Below are positions 26,644-34,615 of a stretch of 64,000 bases of DNA, piece after piece. The translations under genes and the position numbers were made by a program. The DNA lies in contig NZ_JBHMIM010000026.1 of assembly GCF_048060115.1 (NCBI RefSeq), positions 25,960-89,959 on the forward strand. Direction: 5' to 3'. Below the pieces are notes generated by a model that saw nothing but the letters and a program-made list of their open reading frames with translations, was not told where the DNA came from and did no database searches. Source of the stretch: Micromonospora_E sp048060115 (GTDB lineage: Bacteria; Actinomycetota; Actinomycetes; Mycobacteriales; Micromonosporaceae). How positions within the stretch are numbered: the first letter of the stretch is position 1; each line of letters opens with the position of its first letter.

Positions 26644-27345
26644 CTACGTCGACCGGCCGCCGATCCGCCGGTACGAGCCCGACTCCGCAGGCAGTGGCGC
26701 TGCTCCGGCCACCAGCAGATCGACCGCGTCAGGTGTGCCGTCGGCGGCGAAGAACCGCTCCTCGGCCTTGCGCCAGCGGTCCAGCACCGGCTGCATCGCC
26801 GCACCGTCACGGACCAGCGACCGGGCCAGGCACACCGACGGCGGCGCGGTGACGAAGACCGACAGCGTCGCGGTCGGCCGGATCGCCGCCCGCGCCGCGC
26901 TCACCCCTTCGAGCACGAGTACGCCCGGCGGCGCGACGGTGATCCACTGGTCGCCGAACCGCTCGGTCGCCCAGTCGTAGCGGCGGTAGCGGGCCGGCCG
27001 GCCGACGCGCAGCGGACTGAGCACCCAGTCACGCAGCCGGGGCCAGAAAGTGAACTGGTCGAGCCAACCATCGAGCAGATCGTCGGTCCGCACGACCGCC
27101 ACTCCGCAGGCGACTGCCGGGCGGGCTGAACCGGGCGGCCACGCTGATTTAGTCGACCACGCCGGCTCAGTCGACCACGCCGGCTCAGTCGACCAGGCTG
27201 ACTCAGTCGACCATGCCGGCTCGGTCGGCTCGAGTGCCGCGCAGGCGACGGCCAGCCGGTCGGCGAAGGTCGACTTGCCGGCCCCGCTCGGGCCGTCGAC
27301 CACGACGAGCCGGACCCGGCCGAGGCGGGCCGGCCCCGCGTACAC
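26644..27345 (-). CDS. P-loop kinase of the uridine kinase type with an internal hexapeptide repeat
   Basis: About 233 residues. Seen: Walker A GPSGAGKS at residues 18-25, a DQFTFWPRLRDW region, RRYDWATERFGDQW (substrate-side motif of uridine-kinase-like proteins), and LVLEGVSAARAAI as a Walker B-like strand. A repeat of the hexapeptide PAWSTE interrupts the fold between the P-loop helix and the next strand, encoded by five 18-base units. The start is uncertain: GTG at 27345 gives a normal N-terminus, but no strong ribosome site is present. The gene follows DUF397 with a 43-base gap. Substrate cannot be predicted. Confidence 0.7.
   Translation of the reverse strand: MYAGPARLGRVRLVVVDGPSGAGKSTFADRLAVACAALEPTEPAWSTESAWSTEPAWSTEPAWSTKSAWPPGSARPAVACGVAVVRTDDLLDGWLDQFTFWPRLRDWVLSPLRVGRPARYRRYDWATERFGDQWITVAPPGVLVLEGVSAARAAIRPTATLSVFVTAPPSVCLARSLVRDGAAMQPVLDRWRKAEERFFAADGTPDAVDLLVAGAAPLPAESGSYRRIGGRST
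27143..27232. repeat. Five tandem 18-base units inside the kinase gene
   Basis: Units start at 27143, 27161, 27179, 27197 and 27215. The consensus on the plus strand is GCCGGCTCAGTCGACCAC; the outer units are diverged. In frame they encode PAWSTE/SAWSTE-like hexapeptides, so length change keeps the frame. Confidence 0.85.
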
Positions 27346-27388
27346 CCGCCGGGCCAGCCCTTCGAAACTCTCGACCGTGCCCGGTCGG

Positions 27389-27598
27389 TCAGCCGAAATC
27401 GAACTCCCCGTTCCTGGCCCCGGCGAGGAAGGCGTCCCACTCGGCGCGGGTATAGATGATGATGGCCGCGCCAGGCGCCTCGCTGTGCCGCACCGCGATC
27501 CGCCCATCCGCCAGCGCCCCCGCCTCCACACAGTTGCCGCCACCGCTCGCGCCTCGGGCGCTGATCCGCCATCTGACGTCGCTGAGCTCGTCAATCAC
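27389..27598 (-). CDS. DUF397 domain protein
   Basis: A 69-residue DUF397 protein, complete. Seen: DVRWRISARGASGGGNCVEA, IAVRHSEAP and TRAEWDAFLAGARNGEFDFG, the full family pattern. The GTG start at 27598 overlaps the stop of the upstream regulator remnant (GTGA) and has GGAGG four bases upstream. DUF397 proteins are small partners of XRE/DUF5753 (BldB/WhiJ-like) regulators in actinomycetes and usually sit directly after them, as here. Confidence 0.88.
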   Translation of the reverse strand: MIDELSDVRWRISARGASGGGNCVEAGALADGRIAVRHSEAPGAAIIIYTRAEWDAFLAGARNGEFDFG

Positions 27599-27855
27599 AA
27601 TTCCTCCAAGATCGTTGAGATCAGCCGATCTGAATCGGCCTCCGGGAGCGCGACCTGGCGCAGACGATCGTACGCCTGCACGAACCGGGTGGACTTGGGC
27701 CATTCGAGGAACAGTCGGCCGACCAGCCCTTCGACGTAGGCCACCTCCGGATACGGGTGCGGCATTCCAAAGAGCGTGAAGCCGCTCTGCGCGCTGATGT
27801 GTCCGCCGACTGCGGTCGGCAGCGCCCGGATCGAGATGTGCCGCTGGCTGGAGAG
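27595..27855 (-). pseudogene. Remnant of an XRE/DUF5753 (WhiJ-like) regulator
   Basis: About 86 codons match the C-terminus of DUF5753: HISIRALPTAVGGHISAQSG, FTLFGMPHPYPEVAYVEGLV, then FVQAYDRLRQVALPEADSD and a normal stop. Upstream an in-frame TAG (27856-27858) interrupts ELDRLR-stop-LSSQRHISI, exactly where intact proteins continue, and the XRE helix-turn-helix is absent before it. The gene appears decayed while its DUF397 partner is intact. Confidence 0.7.
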
Positions 27856-27986
27856 CTACCGAAGGCGATCGAGTTCGGCCCCGCACGACCTCGGCACTTC
27901 CGACCGGATCCGCCTTACCAATTCAGCAGTTGTCTACCACATGGGACCATGATCAAGCGACTCCAGCCAATGCGCTGAGAGCACAC

Positions 27987-29555
27987 TCAAGGTGTGTCCG
28001 GAGCTCCCGGCGCGCCCGGCGGGATGAACGGCAGCCCAGCCGGCGGGCCGCTCTCGATCAGCCGCCACAGCGCGTCGGTGTCCAGGTTCTCCTCGACCAG
28101 GTCGGCGAGCAGGTCGAGCCCTTGCTCACGCAGCCCGGCGAAACTGGTGTCCGGCGCGACCGTGAAGCCGGGCCGGCCGGCCTGGCGGGCCACCTCGTCG
28201 AGGTAGCGGCGCCGGAACTCGTCGGACTCGAACGCGCCGTGCCAGTGGGTGCCGCAGATCGACCCGACCCGCACCCCCTCCGTACCGCCTGAAGTGCTGT
28301 TGCCGGTGTCGGTGATCAGTGGCGGGGTCGACGGGTCGGCGTGTGAGACGTACCCGTGGTGGATCTCGTAGCCGCGCACCGGGACGGCGCCGTACGCGCG
28401 GCCGGCACTGCGGGTGACGGTCTTGCGGGCGGCGAAGGTGACCTCGATGGGCAGCAGGCCGAGCCCCGGCGCACTGCCGCGCCGGCTCTCCACCTCGTCG
28501 TGGATGGCCCGGCCGAGCATCTGGAAGCCGCCACAGATGCCGAGCAGTGGACGCCCGGCGGCGGCGTGCGCGGTGACCGCGTCGGCCAGGCCGGTGCCGC
28601 GCAGCCAGGCCAGATCGTCCACGGTAGACTTTGTGCCCGGGACGATCACCAGGTCGGCGGCGACGACGTCGGCCGGGTCGACGGTCAGCTGGACCCGCAC
28701 GCCGGGCTCGGCGGCGAGTGCCTCCAGATCGGTGGCGTTGGAGATCCGCGGCAGCCGGATCGCCGCGACCCGCAGCGTGTCGCGACCGTGGGGTGTCGTG
28801 GGCCGGCCGAGAGTCCGGCCGTACGCCAGCGAGTCCTCGCCGTCCAGCCAGATGTCCGGCCGCCAGGGCAGCACCCCGAGGGTGGGCCGGCCGGTGACCT
28901 GTTGCAGCAGGTCCAGGCCGGGGCGCAGCAGCCCCAGGTCGCCTCGGAACTTGTTGATCACAAATCCGCCGAGGTGTGCCTGGTCTTCGGCACTGAGCAG
29001 GGCTACGGTGCCGAACATCGCGGCGAACACCCCGCCCCGGTCGATATCGCCGACGACGATCGCCGGCAAGTTGGCGTGCCGGGCCAACCCGAGATTGACG
29101 AAGTCACCGGCCCGCAAATTGATTTCGGTGGGGCTGCCGGCGCCTTCGCAGATCACCACGTCGTATTCGGCGCGCAGCTCGGCGAGAGTGGCGTGCACGG
29201 TGCCGGCGAGGCGGGACCGCATTGTGCGGTAGTTGGTCGCGGTGACGGTGTCGACGGCTTCGCCGAGCAGGACGACCTGACTGGACCGGTCACTGCCCGG
29301 CTTGAGCAGTACGGGGTTGAACCGCACCTGCGGCTCCAGCCCGCAGGCGGCGGCCTGCATCGCCTGGGCCCGGCCGATCTCGCCACCTCGGCCGTCCGCG
29401 CCGATCACGACGGCGGAGTTGTTGGACATGTTCTGCGCCTTGAACGGGGCGACCCGTACCCCTCGGCGGTGCAGCCAGCGGCAGATGCCGGCGGTGAGGA
29501 CGCTCTTGCCGGCGTCGGAGGTGGTCCCGGCGACGAGCAGCCCACCGCCGCCCAC
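27987..29555 (-). CDS. cobQ: Cobyric acid synthase
   Basis: A 522-residue glutamine-dependent amidotransferase that amidates the b, d, e and g side chains of adenosylcobyrinic acid a,c-diamide. Seen: the ATP-binding N-domain with GTTSDAGKSVLTAGI, KAQNMSNNS, and a VVGDIDRGGVFA stretch; the C-terminal class I amidotransferase domain with nucleophile in LLGICGGFQMLG and the His-containing EIHHGYVSH, then CGTHWHGAFE. The open frame extends to 29576, but the GTG at 29555 begins at the conserved GGLLVAGTTSD. It lies directly downstream of cbiB, separated by a long inverted repeat. No cobalamin riboswitch was recognised upstream. Confidence 0.95.
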   Translation of the reverse strand: MGGGGLLVAGTTSDAGKSVLTAGICRWLHRRGVRVAPFKAQNMSNNSAVVIGADGRGGEIGRAQAMQAAACGLEPQVRFNPVLLKPGSDRSSQVVLLGEAVDTVTATNYRTMRSRLAGTVHATLAELRAEYDVVICEGAGSPTEINLRAGDFVNLGLARHANLPAIVVGDIDRGGVFAAMFGTVALLSAEDQAHLGGFVINKFRGDLGLLRPGLDLLQQVTGRPTLGVLPWRPDIWLDGEDSLAYGRTLGRPTTPHGRDTLRVAAIRLPRISNATDLEALAAEPGVRVQLTVDPADVVAADLVIVPGTKSTVDDLAWLRGTGLADAVTAHAAAGRPLLGICGGFQMLGRAIHDEVESRRGSAPGLGLLPIEVTFAARKTVTRSAGRAYGAVPVRGYEIHHGYVSHADPSTPPLITDTGNSTSGGTEGVRVGSICGTHWHGAFESDEFRRRYLDEVARQAGRPGFTVAPDTSFAGLREQGLDLLADLVEENLDTDALWRLIESGPPAGLPFIPPGAPGAPDTP

Positions 29556-29634
29556 TCTCTCTCGACGATCTTGCACTTATCGACGGACATTCCGGACGAA
29601 AGCTCTCGATAACTGCAAGATCGTGTGGAGAGTG
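29553..29634. repeat. Long imperfect inverted repeat between cbiB and cobQ
   Basis: The left arm (29553-29582) and right arm (29607-29634) share CACTCTC, CGATCTTGCA and TTATCG in inverse order, with a 24-base loop. The right arm encodes the last residues of CbiB; the left arm covers the start of cobQ. It could be an mRNA hairpin that terminates, attenuates or stabilises, or a copy of an interspersed palindrome. Confidence 0.75.
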
Positions 29635-30599
29635 GAGGCGGCGAGGACGGGCAGGGCCGGTAGGACGACGACGGCGGTGTGGCCGACGAGGCGGGACAGG
29701 GTGGCAGCACGCTTGATCTGCCGGGGCGACGGGTGGGGTCCGTCACCGAGGTACGGACGCACCTCGGAGCGGCCGAAGTAGACGTTGCGGCCACCGAGCC
29801 GCACCCCCAACGCCCCGGCGAACGCCGCCTCACACTGACCGGCGTTCGGGCTCGGATGGTCGGCGCGGTCCCGGCGCCACACCCGCCAGGCCCGCGCCCG
29901 GTCACCCTTGACCGCCGGCGCCCACGCCACGGCGGCCAGGCCGGTCAGCCGCGACGGCACGAAGTTCAGTACGTCGTCGAGTCGCGCCGAGGCGGTGCCG
30001 AAACGCTCGTAGCGCGGCGACCGGTGTCCGACCATCGCGTCCAGGGTGTTCGTCGCGCGGTACCCGACCAGGCCGGGCAGCCCGGCAACGGCTCCCCAGA
30101 ACAGCGGGGCGACCACGGCGTCCGAGGTGTTCTCGGCGACCGACTCGACCGTCGCGCGGGCCAACTCCGGCGCATCGAGGGCTGCCGGGTCCCGGCCACA
30201 CAGGTGATTGAGGCGGCGACGGGCAGCCGGCACGTCGCCGTGGCGCAGCGCCCGCGCCATCACCTTCGACTCGGTCCGCAGGGTGCGACCGCCGAGCACT
30301 GCCCAGGTCGCACCGGCGACGAGGGCCACGCGGGCGGCCGGGTGCTGGCGGGTCAACAGCGAAGTGGCCGCTGCCGCGAGCAGCGGCGCACCGACCGCGA
30401 CCGCCGTGTAGGCGGCACCTGCCCGACGGGTTGGTCGGTACATCCGACGCTCGACGGCAGCCGCGAACCGGCCGTAGCCGGCCACCGGATGCCAGCGGCG
30501 TGGGTCACCGAGCAGCGTGTCGAGGGCATAGCCGGCGGCCATCCCGCCGGCCGTGGCGGCGACGGCCGACAACCTGATCCTGCCAGCGCTGGTAGCCAC
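29577..30599 (-). CDS. cbiB: Adenosylcobinamide-phosphate synthase (CbiB/CobD)
   Basis: A 340-residue membrane protein that joins adenosylcobyric acid to aminopropanol phosphate. Seen: YALDTLLGDPRRWHPVAGYG at the N-terminus, ATVESVAENTSDAVVAPLFW, the GLPGLVGYRATNTLDAMVGH signature, NFVPSRLTGL, and SPNAGQCEAAFAGALGVRLG. Four to five hydrophobic segments fit an inner-membrane enzyme. The stop codon lies beside the loop of the long inverted repeat; cobQ follows, so the two cobalamin genes form an operon. Length is normal for the family. Confidence 0.94.
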   Translation of the reverse strand: MATSAGRIRLSAVAATAGGMAAGYALDTLLGDPRRWHPVAGYGRFAAAVERRMYRPTRRAGAAYTAVAVGAPLLAAAATSLLTRQHPAARVALVAGATWAVLGGRTLRTESKVMARALRHGDVPAARRRLNHLCGRDPAALDAPELARATVESVAENTSDAVVAPLFWGAVAGLPGLVGYRATNTLDAMVGHRSPRYERFGTASARLDDVLNFVPSRLTGLAAVAWAPAVKGDRARAWRVWRRDRADHPSPNAGQCEAAFAGALGVRLGGRNVYFGRSEVRPYLGDGPHPSPRQIKRAATLSRLVGHTAVVVLPALPVLAASTLHTILQLSRAFVRNVRR

Positions 30600-30697
30600 C
30601 TCGGCAGCTTACGTGGGACGCCGGTCGGCCTCCGGCGCGGTGGCACGGCCCGCTTGCACCCGTGCCACCGCACCCGCTGATGCACACCGGTGCAGGA

Positions 30698-31612
30698 TCA
30701 GACCGGCACGGCGGTCCGGCTCCGCGACCGACGGGCCCGGCTCGGCGAGGCTGGCTGCTCCTCGACCGGCGGCGGATCGGCCGCCGGATCGTCGGCAGCG
30801 GCCTGGTCCCCGGCAGTCTCGCGCTTGGCAGTCTCCTGCCCGACGCTCGCCTGTCCGCTCGCCACGTACATTCCGGCTTCGTCGTCGGACGGCGCCGGCG
30901 ACCACGCGTCACCCAGAGTGTCGGGGGACTCGTCGCGGTAGCTGGCGTCGTCCCTGGTGTCACCGGTGTCCCTGGGGTTGGCCGCCGCAGCCGCGGTCGC
31001 AGCGGCGGTCGCCTGGGCGGCCAGGATGTCCACGGCCAGGGTGATCGGCCGACCACCCGGACGGTTCGGCTCCCCCTCGACCGGCGACGGCACCGACGGC
31101 TCCAGGAACATCGGGTCATCGTCGCCGTCGAACAGCTCGTTACGGGTCACCGGCACCTCGTTGGCCGGAACCTCGGCGGTGGTCTCACCCTGCACCCGCC
31201 GCTCCGGGTCCTCGCCGACGACCTCACTGGTCGCCAACGTCGGCCGGTTGCGCATGAACCGACCCTCGCTCCGACCCCGGGCCAGGTCGTGCCCGACCGC
31301 GACCGCCTCCATCTCGTACTGCACGCGGTTGTTGCCGTCGCTGTCCACCCAGTCACGGGTGTAGAGCCGGCCGACGACCACGACCGGGTCGCCGAGCATG
31401 ATCGAGGAGGCGACGCCCTCGGCGAGCCTGCGCCAGCAGTTCACCCGCACCCGCAGGCTGTTGCCGTCGACCCACCGGTTGTTCTCCCGGTCGAGGCGCC
31501 GGGAGGTCGAGGCCACCTTGAAGTTGGCGACCAGGGTGTTGGTCTGGGTGGTCCGCCGCCAATCCGGCGCAGTCAGTACATTGCCAACAATCGTAACGTA
31601 GGTATCAAACAT
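30698..31612 (-). CDS. Single-stranded-DNA-binding-protein-like protein with long disordered tail
   Basis: A 304-residue protein with an N-terminal SSB/OB-fold (residues 1-110): MFDTYVTIVGNVLTAPDWRR, VANFKVASTSRRLDRENNRW, LRVRVNCWRRLAEGVASSIM, and GDPVVVVGRLYTRDW. The rest is low-complexity, acidic and alanine-rich (repeated Ala/Thr stretch around residues 190-205) and ends in a basic SRARRSRSRTAVPV. The acidic DDDIPF-type tip of replicative SSB is missing, so this is a paralogue, perhaps for competence, recombination or a specialised partner. GGAG lies upstream of ATG 31612. Two DnaA-box-like sites lie 105-132 bases before the gene. Confidence 0.85.
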   Translation of the reverse strand: MFDTYVTIVGNVLTAPDWRRTTQTNTLVANFKVASTSRRLDRENNRWVDGNSLRVRVNCWRRLAEGVASSIMLGDPVVVVGRLYTRDWVDSDGNNRVQYEMEAVAVGHDLARGRSEGRFMRNRPTLATSEVVGEDPERRVQGETTAEVPANEVPVTRNELFDGDDDPMFLEPSVPSPVEGEPNRPGGRPITLAVDILAAQATAAATAAAAANPRDTGDTRDDASYRDESPDTLGDAWSPAPSDDEAGMYVASGQASVGQETAKRETAGDQAAADDPAADPPPVEEQPASPSRARRSRSRTAVPV

Positions 31613-31716
31613 TGCATCTCCGCAAAGGGCTCGTGGGACTGGGCTGGACTTCCGAGTCGACTCGGCGTCCAGCCTCGCCCCCACGAACCGACCCCACCAG
31701 CACCAGCCGCGACCCC

Positions 31717-31744
31717 TGTGGACAACGCCGTTGGCTGTGGACAG
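31717..31744. promoter_or_regulatory. Two DnaA-box-like sites
   Basis: TGTGGACAA (31717-31725) is the exact complement of the high-GC actinomycete DnaA box TTGTCCACA; TGTGGACAG (31736-31744) differs at one end position. They are 19 bases apart and lie between the PPOX gene and the SSB-like gene. Confidence 0.45.
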
Positions 31745-31797
31745 ACAAGAGCAGTCGCTGTCGATCTGCTATGCGCGACAAGGCCCGATCGGTGGGC

Positions 31798-32208
31798 TCA
31801 GCCGTGCAGGTCCGGGCCGGCGTTGGTGATGGTCACCCGGATCGCCACCCGCCTGTCGCGCTGCATCGCGGCCCGGTAGTCGTCCCAGTCGGAGTGTTCC
31901 CCGGAGATCCGCCGGTAGTAGTCGACCAGCACGTCTAGCGCTTCGGGTAGCCGTACCACCTCTGCCTTTCCGTCTATCTGCACCCAGTCGCCGAAGAACC
32001 GGTCGGTGGTCACGCAGAACGTCACCCGGGGGTCGCGGAGCAGATTGCGGACCTTGACCGCGCCCTCGCGGGTGCTCACCAGCACCCGGCCCACGTCGTC
32101 GACGGCGACCAGCACCGGGCTGGTCTGCGGGCGACCGTCCGCATGATGGGTGACCATCACCGCCCGGTGGTTCGCCCGCATGAACGTCGTCGCCCGTTCG
32201 AACTCCAT
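31798..32208 (-). CDS. PPOX-class (pyridoxamine 5'-phosphate oxidase fold) F420/flavin-dependent protein
   Basis: A 136-residue split-barrel protein. Seen: RANHRAVMVTHHADGRPQTS, VLVSTREGAVKVRNLLRDPR, and RFFGDWVQIDGKAEVVRLPE, a standard pattern of the actinomycete F420-binding PPOX group. Reaction and substrate unknown. GAGGAGGCGGGC precedes the ATG at 32208; a longer frame up to 32235 has no ribosome site. The gene is divergent from the alpha/beta hydrolase. Confidence 0.85.
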   Translation of the reverse strand: MEFERATTFMRANHRAVMVTHHADGRPQTSPVLVAVDDVGRVLVSTREGAVKVRNLLRDPRVTFCVTTDRFFGDWVQIDGKAEVVRLPEALDVLVDYYRRISGEHSDWDDYRAAMQRDRRVAIRVTITNAGPDLHG

Positions 32209-32320
32209 GCCCGCCTCCTCACCACACACCGCCACTCGGCCAAGGGCGGTGTCAGATTCGATTGTGCGACGCGGGACGCGGTCCTACCCGCAGGTAACCA
32301 ATAACGGTACGGTCGGAGTC

Positions 32321-33346
32321 GTGCAGCCTGACATCCTCGGAGCCCCGTACGAGCAGCAGGTCATCGAGCTCGACCCGGACGACGAAGGTCCGGTCGTCGC
32401 GACCCTGGTCCGCCGCCGCGCCGACCGCCCCACCGGGCGCGCGGTGCTCTACCTGCACGGATACATCGACTACTTCTTCCAGACCCACCTGGCCGATCAC
32501 TTCGTCCGCGGCGGCTGGGACTTCTACGCCCTCGACCTGCGTAAGTACGGCCGCAGCCTGCTGCCGCACCAGACGCCGAACTTCTGCCGGGACCTCAGCG
32601 ACTACTTCCCGGAGCTCGACGCCGCCGCCCGGATCATCCGCGAGCAGGACAGCAACGAGACGCTGCTGGTCAACGGCCACTCGACCGGCGGCCTGATCGC
32701 CTCGATCTGGGCGCACGCGCGAGCCGGCCACGCCGTCGCCCCGGACGGGCTGTTTCTCAATAGCCCGTTCTTCGACCTCAACGCGCCGTGGCTGCTCCGC
32801 CGGCCGGTGGCGGCGGCCATCAGCCGCCTCACCGGCCGCTCGCCCTACCGGGTCGTCCCGGTCGGCGTTTCCGGGGTGTACGGGCAGAGCGTGCACGCCT
32901 CCCAACGCGGTGAATGGGACTACGACCTGGCCTGGAAGCCGCTGGCCGGTTTCCCGGTACGGGCCGGCTGGCTGACCGCGATCCGGCACGCCCAGCGGCA
33001 GCTGCGCGGCGGGCTGCACATCACCGCGCCGGTCCTGCTGGCCTGCTCGACCCGGTCGTACCGCAGCCAGCGCTGGCACGACTCGGCGACGCTCGCCGAC
33101 GCGGTGCTCGACGTCGAACACATGGCCCGCTGGGCACCCCGGCTCGGCCGGCACGTCACCGTCGTACGCATCGACGGCGGCATGCACGACCTGACACTGT
33201 CGCGCCAACCGGCCAGGGACGAGGTGTTCAGCGAACTGGACCGGTGGCTGCGTGCGTACTTCACCAGCGAACCGAGCGGCCCGGACCCCGGTCAACCGGC
33301 CACGGCGCAGCGACCGGTCGACCGCGGGCTGCCGGAAACCGACTGA
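32321..33346 (+). CDS. Alpha/beta hydrolase (serine aminopeptidase/lysophospholipase-like)
   Basis: A 341-residue hydrolase. Seen: GRAVLYLHGYIDYFF with the oxyanion hole, YALDLRKYGRSL, the nucleophile elbow VNGHSTGGLIAS, and the final catalytic histidine in RIDGGMHDLTLS. The layout is that of the hydrolase_4 (monoacylglycerol lipase-like) family. GTG at 32321 follows GGAG by five bases; the frame is open to 32150 but that would overlap the divergent PPOX gene. No signal peptide, so cytoplasmic. Confidence 0.88.
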   Translation: MQPDILGAPYEQQVIELDPDDEGPVVATLVRRRADRPTGRAVLYLHGYIDYFFQTHLADHFVRGGWDFYALDLRKYGRSLLPHQTPNFCRDLSDYFPELDAAARIIREQDSNETLLVNGHSTGGLIASIWAHARAGHAVAPDGLFLNSPFFDLNAPWLLRRPVAAAISRLTGRSPYRVVPVGVSGVYGQSVHASQRGEWDYDLAWKPLAGFPVRAGWLTAIRHAQRQLRGGLHITAPVLLACSTRSYRSQRWHDSATLADAVLDVEHMARWAPRLGRHVTVVRIDGGMHDLTLSRQPARDEVFSELDRWLRAYFTSEPSGPDPGQPATAQRPVDRGLPETD

Positions 33347-33450
33347 TCTGGAGCGATCTGCCTCGATCACCTCGCGACGCCAGCCCCATAGCCGCTCGTC
33401 ACGGACACCGGCGGCTACTACTATGTGCACGCCGGACCGAAGATCGGCAC

Positions 33451-33526
33451 GCGCCCGTAGCTCAGCGGATAGAGCAGGGGACTTCTAATCCCAAGGTCGT
33501 AGGTTCGAACCCTACCGGGCGCACCA
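33451..33526 (+). tRNA. tRNA-Arg (anticodon TCT), CCA encoded
   Basis: Acceptor GCGCCCG pairs with CGGGCGC, D-arm GCTC/GAGC, anticodon loop CTTCTAA with anticodon TCT, T-arm GTAGG-TTCGAAC-CCTAC. The discriminator base is A, followed by an encoded CCA. One mismatch sits at the base of the anticodon stem. Confidence 0.95.
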
Positions 33527-33544
33527 CCGTCACCCGAGCCAATC

Positions 33545-33978
33545 GATATGACCTAGGGTTGCGGAGTTCCCACGTTCTGGCTCGGCCACATCGAGGTGCC
33601 CCGACGGCGACTACCACAGCGACGGGTGCCGCTCGGCGGGGCGCACCACCGACGACGCTGACGGCGCGGGTTCCGGTCGGACCGAGGCGGCGCAGCGGCC
33701 GGTCGGTGACTGCCAGTACCGGACGGATCAGTACCGGTCCAAGGGCAATGAGCGCGCCGAACGCGAACGTGCCGACAGCGACGATGCGGAGCAACGCGCC
33801 GCCGGAGCCGTTCTCGGGCGACTGCCGCAGGTCGGCGAGCATCAGGGCTACGGCGCCGGCGGAGGCGGTGACGAACAGCAGCCCGACGAGTAGGTCCTGC
33901 GGTGATGCCGCGCTCGGCGGCGACGGCCAGAATGACGGTCAGCGGGCGGCGACGCCGCAACACCAGCATCGCCGCCAT
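33545..33978 (-). pseudogene. Remnant of an ABC-type (FtsX-like) permease
   Basis: Reading from an ATG at 33978 gives MAAMLVLRRRRPLTVILAVAAERGITA, after which the likely continuation (DLLVGLLFVTASAGAVALML, then VGTFAFGALIALGPVLIRPV, RPLRRLGPTGTRAV and GGAPRRAA) lies in another frame, so a frameshift near 33885 is probable. The pieces resemble the transmembrane part of FtsX-like export permeases. The sequence ends without the remaining helices just before the tRNA. It follows the sigma factor gene by 22 bases, so an original sigma-permease operon may have decayed. Family assignment is tentative. Confidence 0.45.
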
Positions 33979-34000
33979 CGCGAAACCGCGTCGGGTCGGA

Positions 34001-34615
34001 TCAGCTGGCCGTGAAGTCCTCGCCGAGCGCCGCCCGCAACCGTTGCAGCCCTCGCATGCTGGACATCTTCACCGCCGACGGGGTCATTCCGAGGATCTCG
34101 GCGACAGCGTCCACGCTCTGGTCCTCCCAGTGCCGCAGCACCAGGACCGCCCGGTCCCGCACCGACAGTTCGGCCAGCGCCCGAACCAACGTGACCTGCA
34201 GCTCGGTCGTTGCGCTCGGGGCGGCCGCTGCCGGCTCCGGTGGTTCGGCGAGCACCAGCTCGGTGCGGCTGCGCCGCTTCATCGTGTCGGCGACCGCGTT
34301 GATCAGCACCCGGCGGCTGTAGGCGTCGAGGTTCGCCGCCGGCCAGATGCGCGCCCAGGCGGCGTACATCCGGGTGAAGGTGATCTGGGTCAGGTCCTGC
34401 GCCAGATGCCAGTCCCGGCACATCAGGTACGCGGTGCGGCGCAGCCGGGGTGCCGCATCGACGACGAACGCGGTGAACGCCTCGTCGCGGGCTGCTCGCT
34501 GACCCCTGCGGGCCGCCGTCCAACGGGCCAGCGGACCACCGGCCGACTCAGCCTGCCTCGATGGCTCCGCCGCCGCAGCTGCGGTGGCCGGCGTCGCGGT
34601 CCGTACGCCGGTCAC
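34001..34615 (-). CDS. SigE-family RNA polymerase sigma factor (ECF)
   Basis: A 204-residue ECF sigma factor of the actinomycete SigE family. Seen: region 2 (FTAFVVDAAPRLRRTAYLMC, DLTQITFTRMYAAWARIW), a short linker, and region 4 (LVRALAELSVRDRAVLVLRH, VAEILGMTPSAVKMSSMRGL). An Ala-rich 35-residue extension precedes region 2. The GTG start at 34615 overlaps the stop of the upstream membrane protein gene by four bases (GTGA). The partner upstream may control its activity as an anti-sigma-like membrane protein, though it lacks a known anti-sigma domain. Confidence 0.9.
   Translation of the reverse strand: MTGVRTATPATAAAAAEPSRQAESAGGPLARWTAARRGQRAARDEAFTAFVVDAAPRLRRTAYLMCRDWHLAQDLTQITFTRMYAAWARIWPAANLDAYSRRVLINAVADTMKRRSRTELVLAEPPEPAAAAPSATTELQVTLVRALAELSVRDRAVLVLRHWEDQSVDAVAEILGMTPSAVKMSSMRGLQRLRAALGEDFTAS

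Noticed and set aside
27987..30697. Cobalamin riboswitch near the cobalamin genes
   Set aside because: I looked for the B12-box and the conserved core upstream of cbiB, cobQ and bluB and did not recognise them.
33462..33560. Open frame ending PVGFEPTTLGLEVPCSIR on the minus strand
   Set aside because: This tail is the antisense translation of the tRNA-Arg gene, a well-known source of false proteins.
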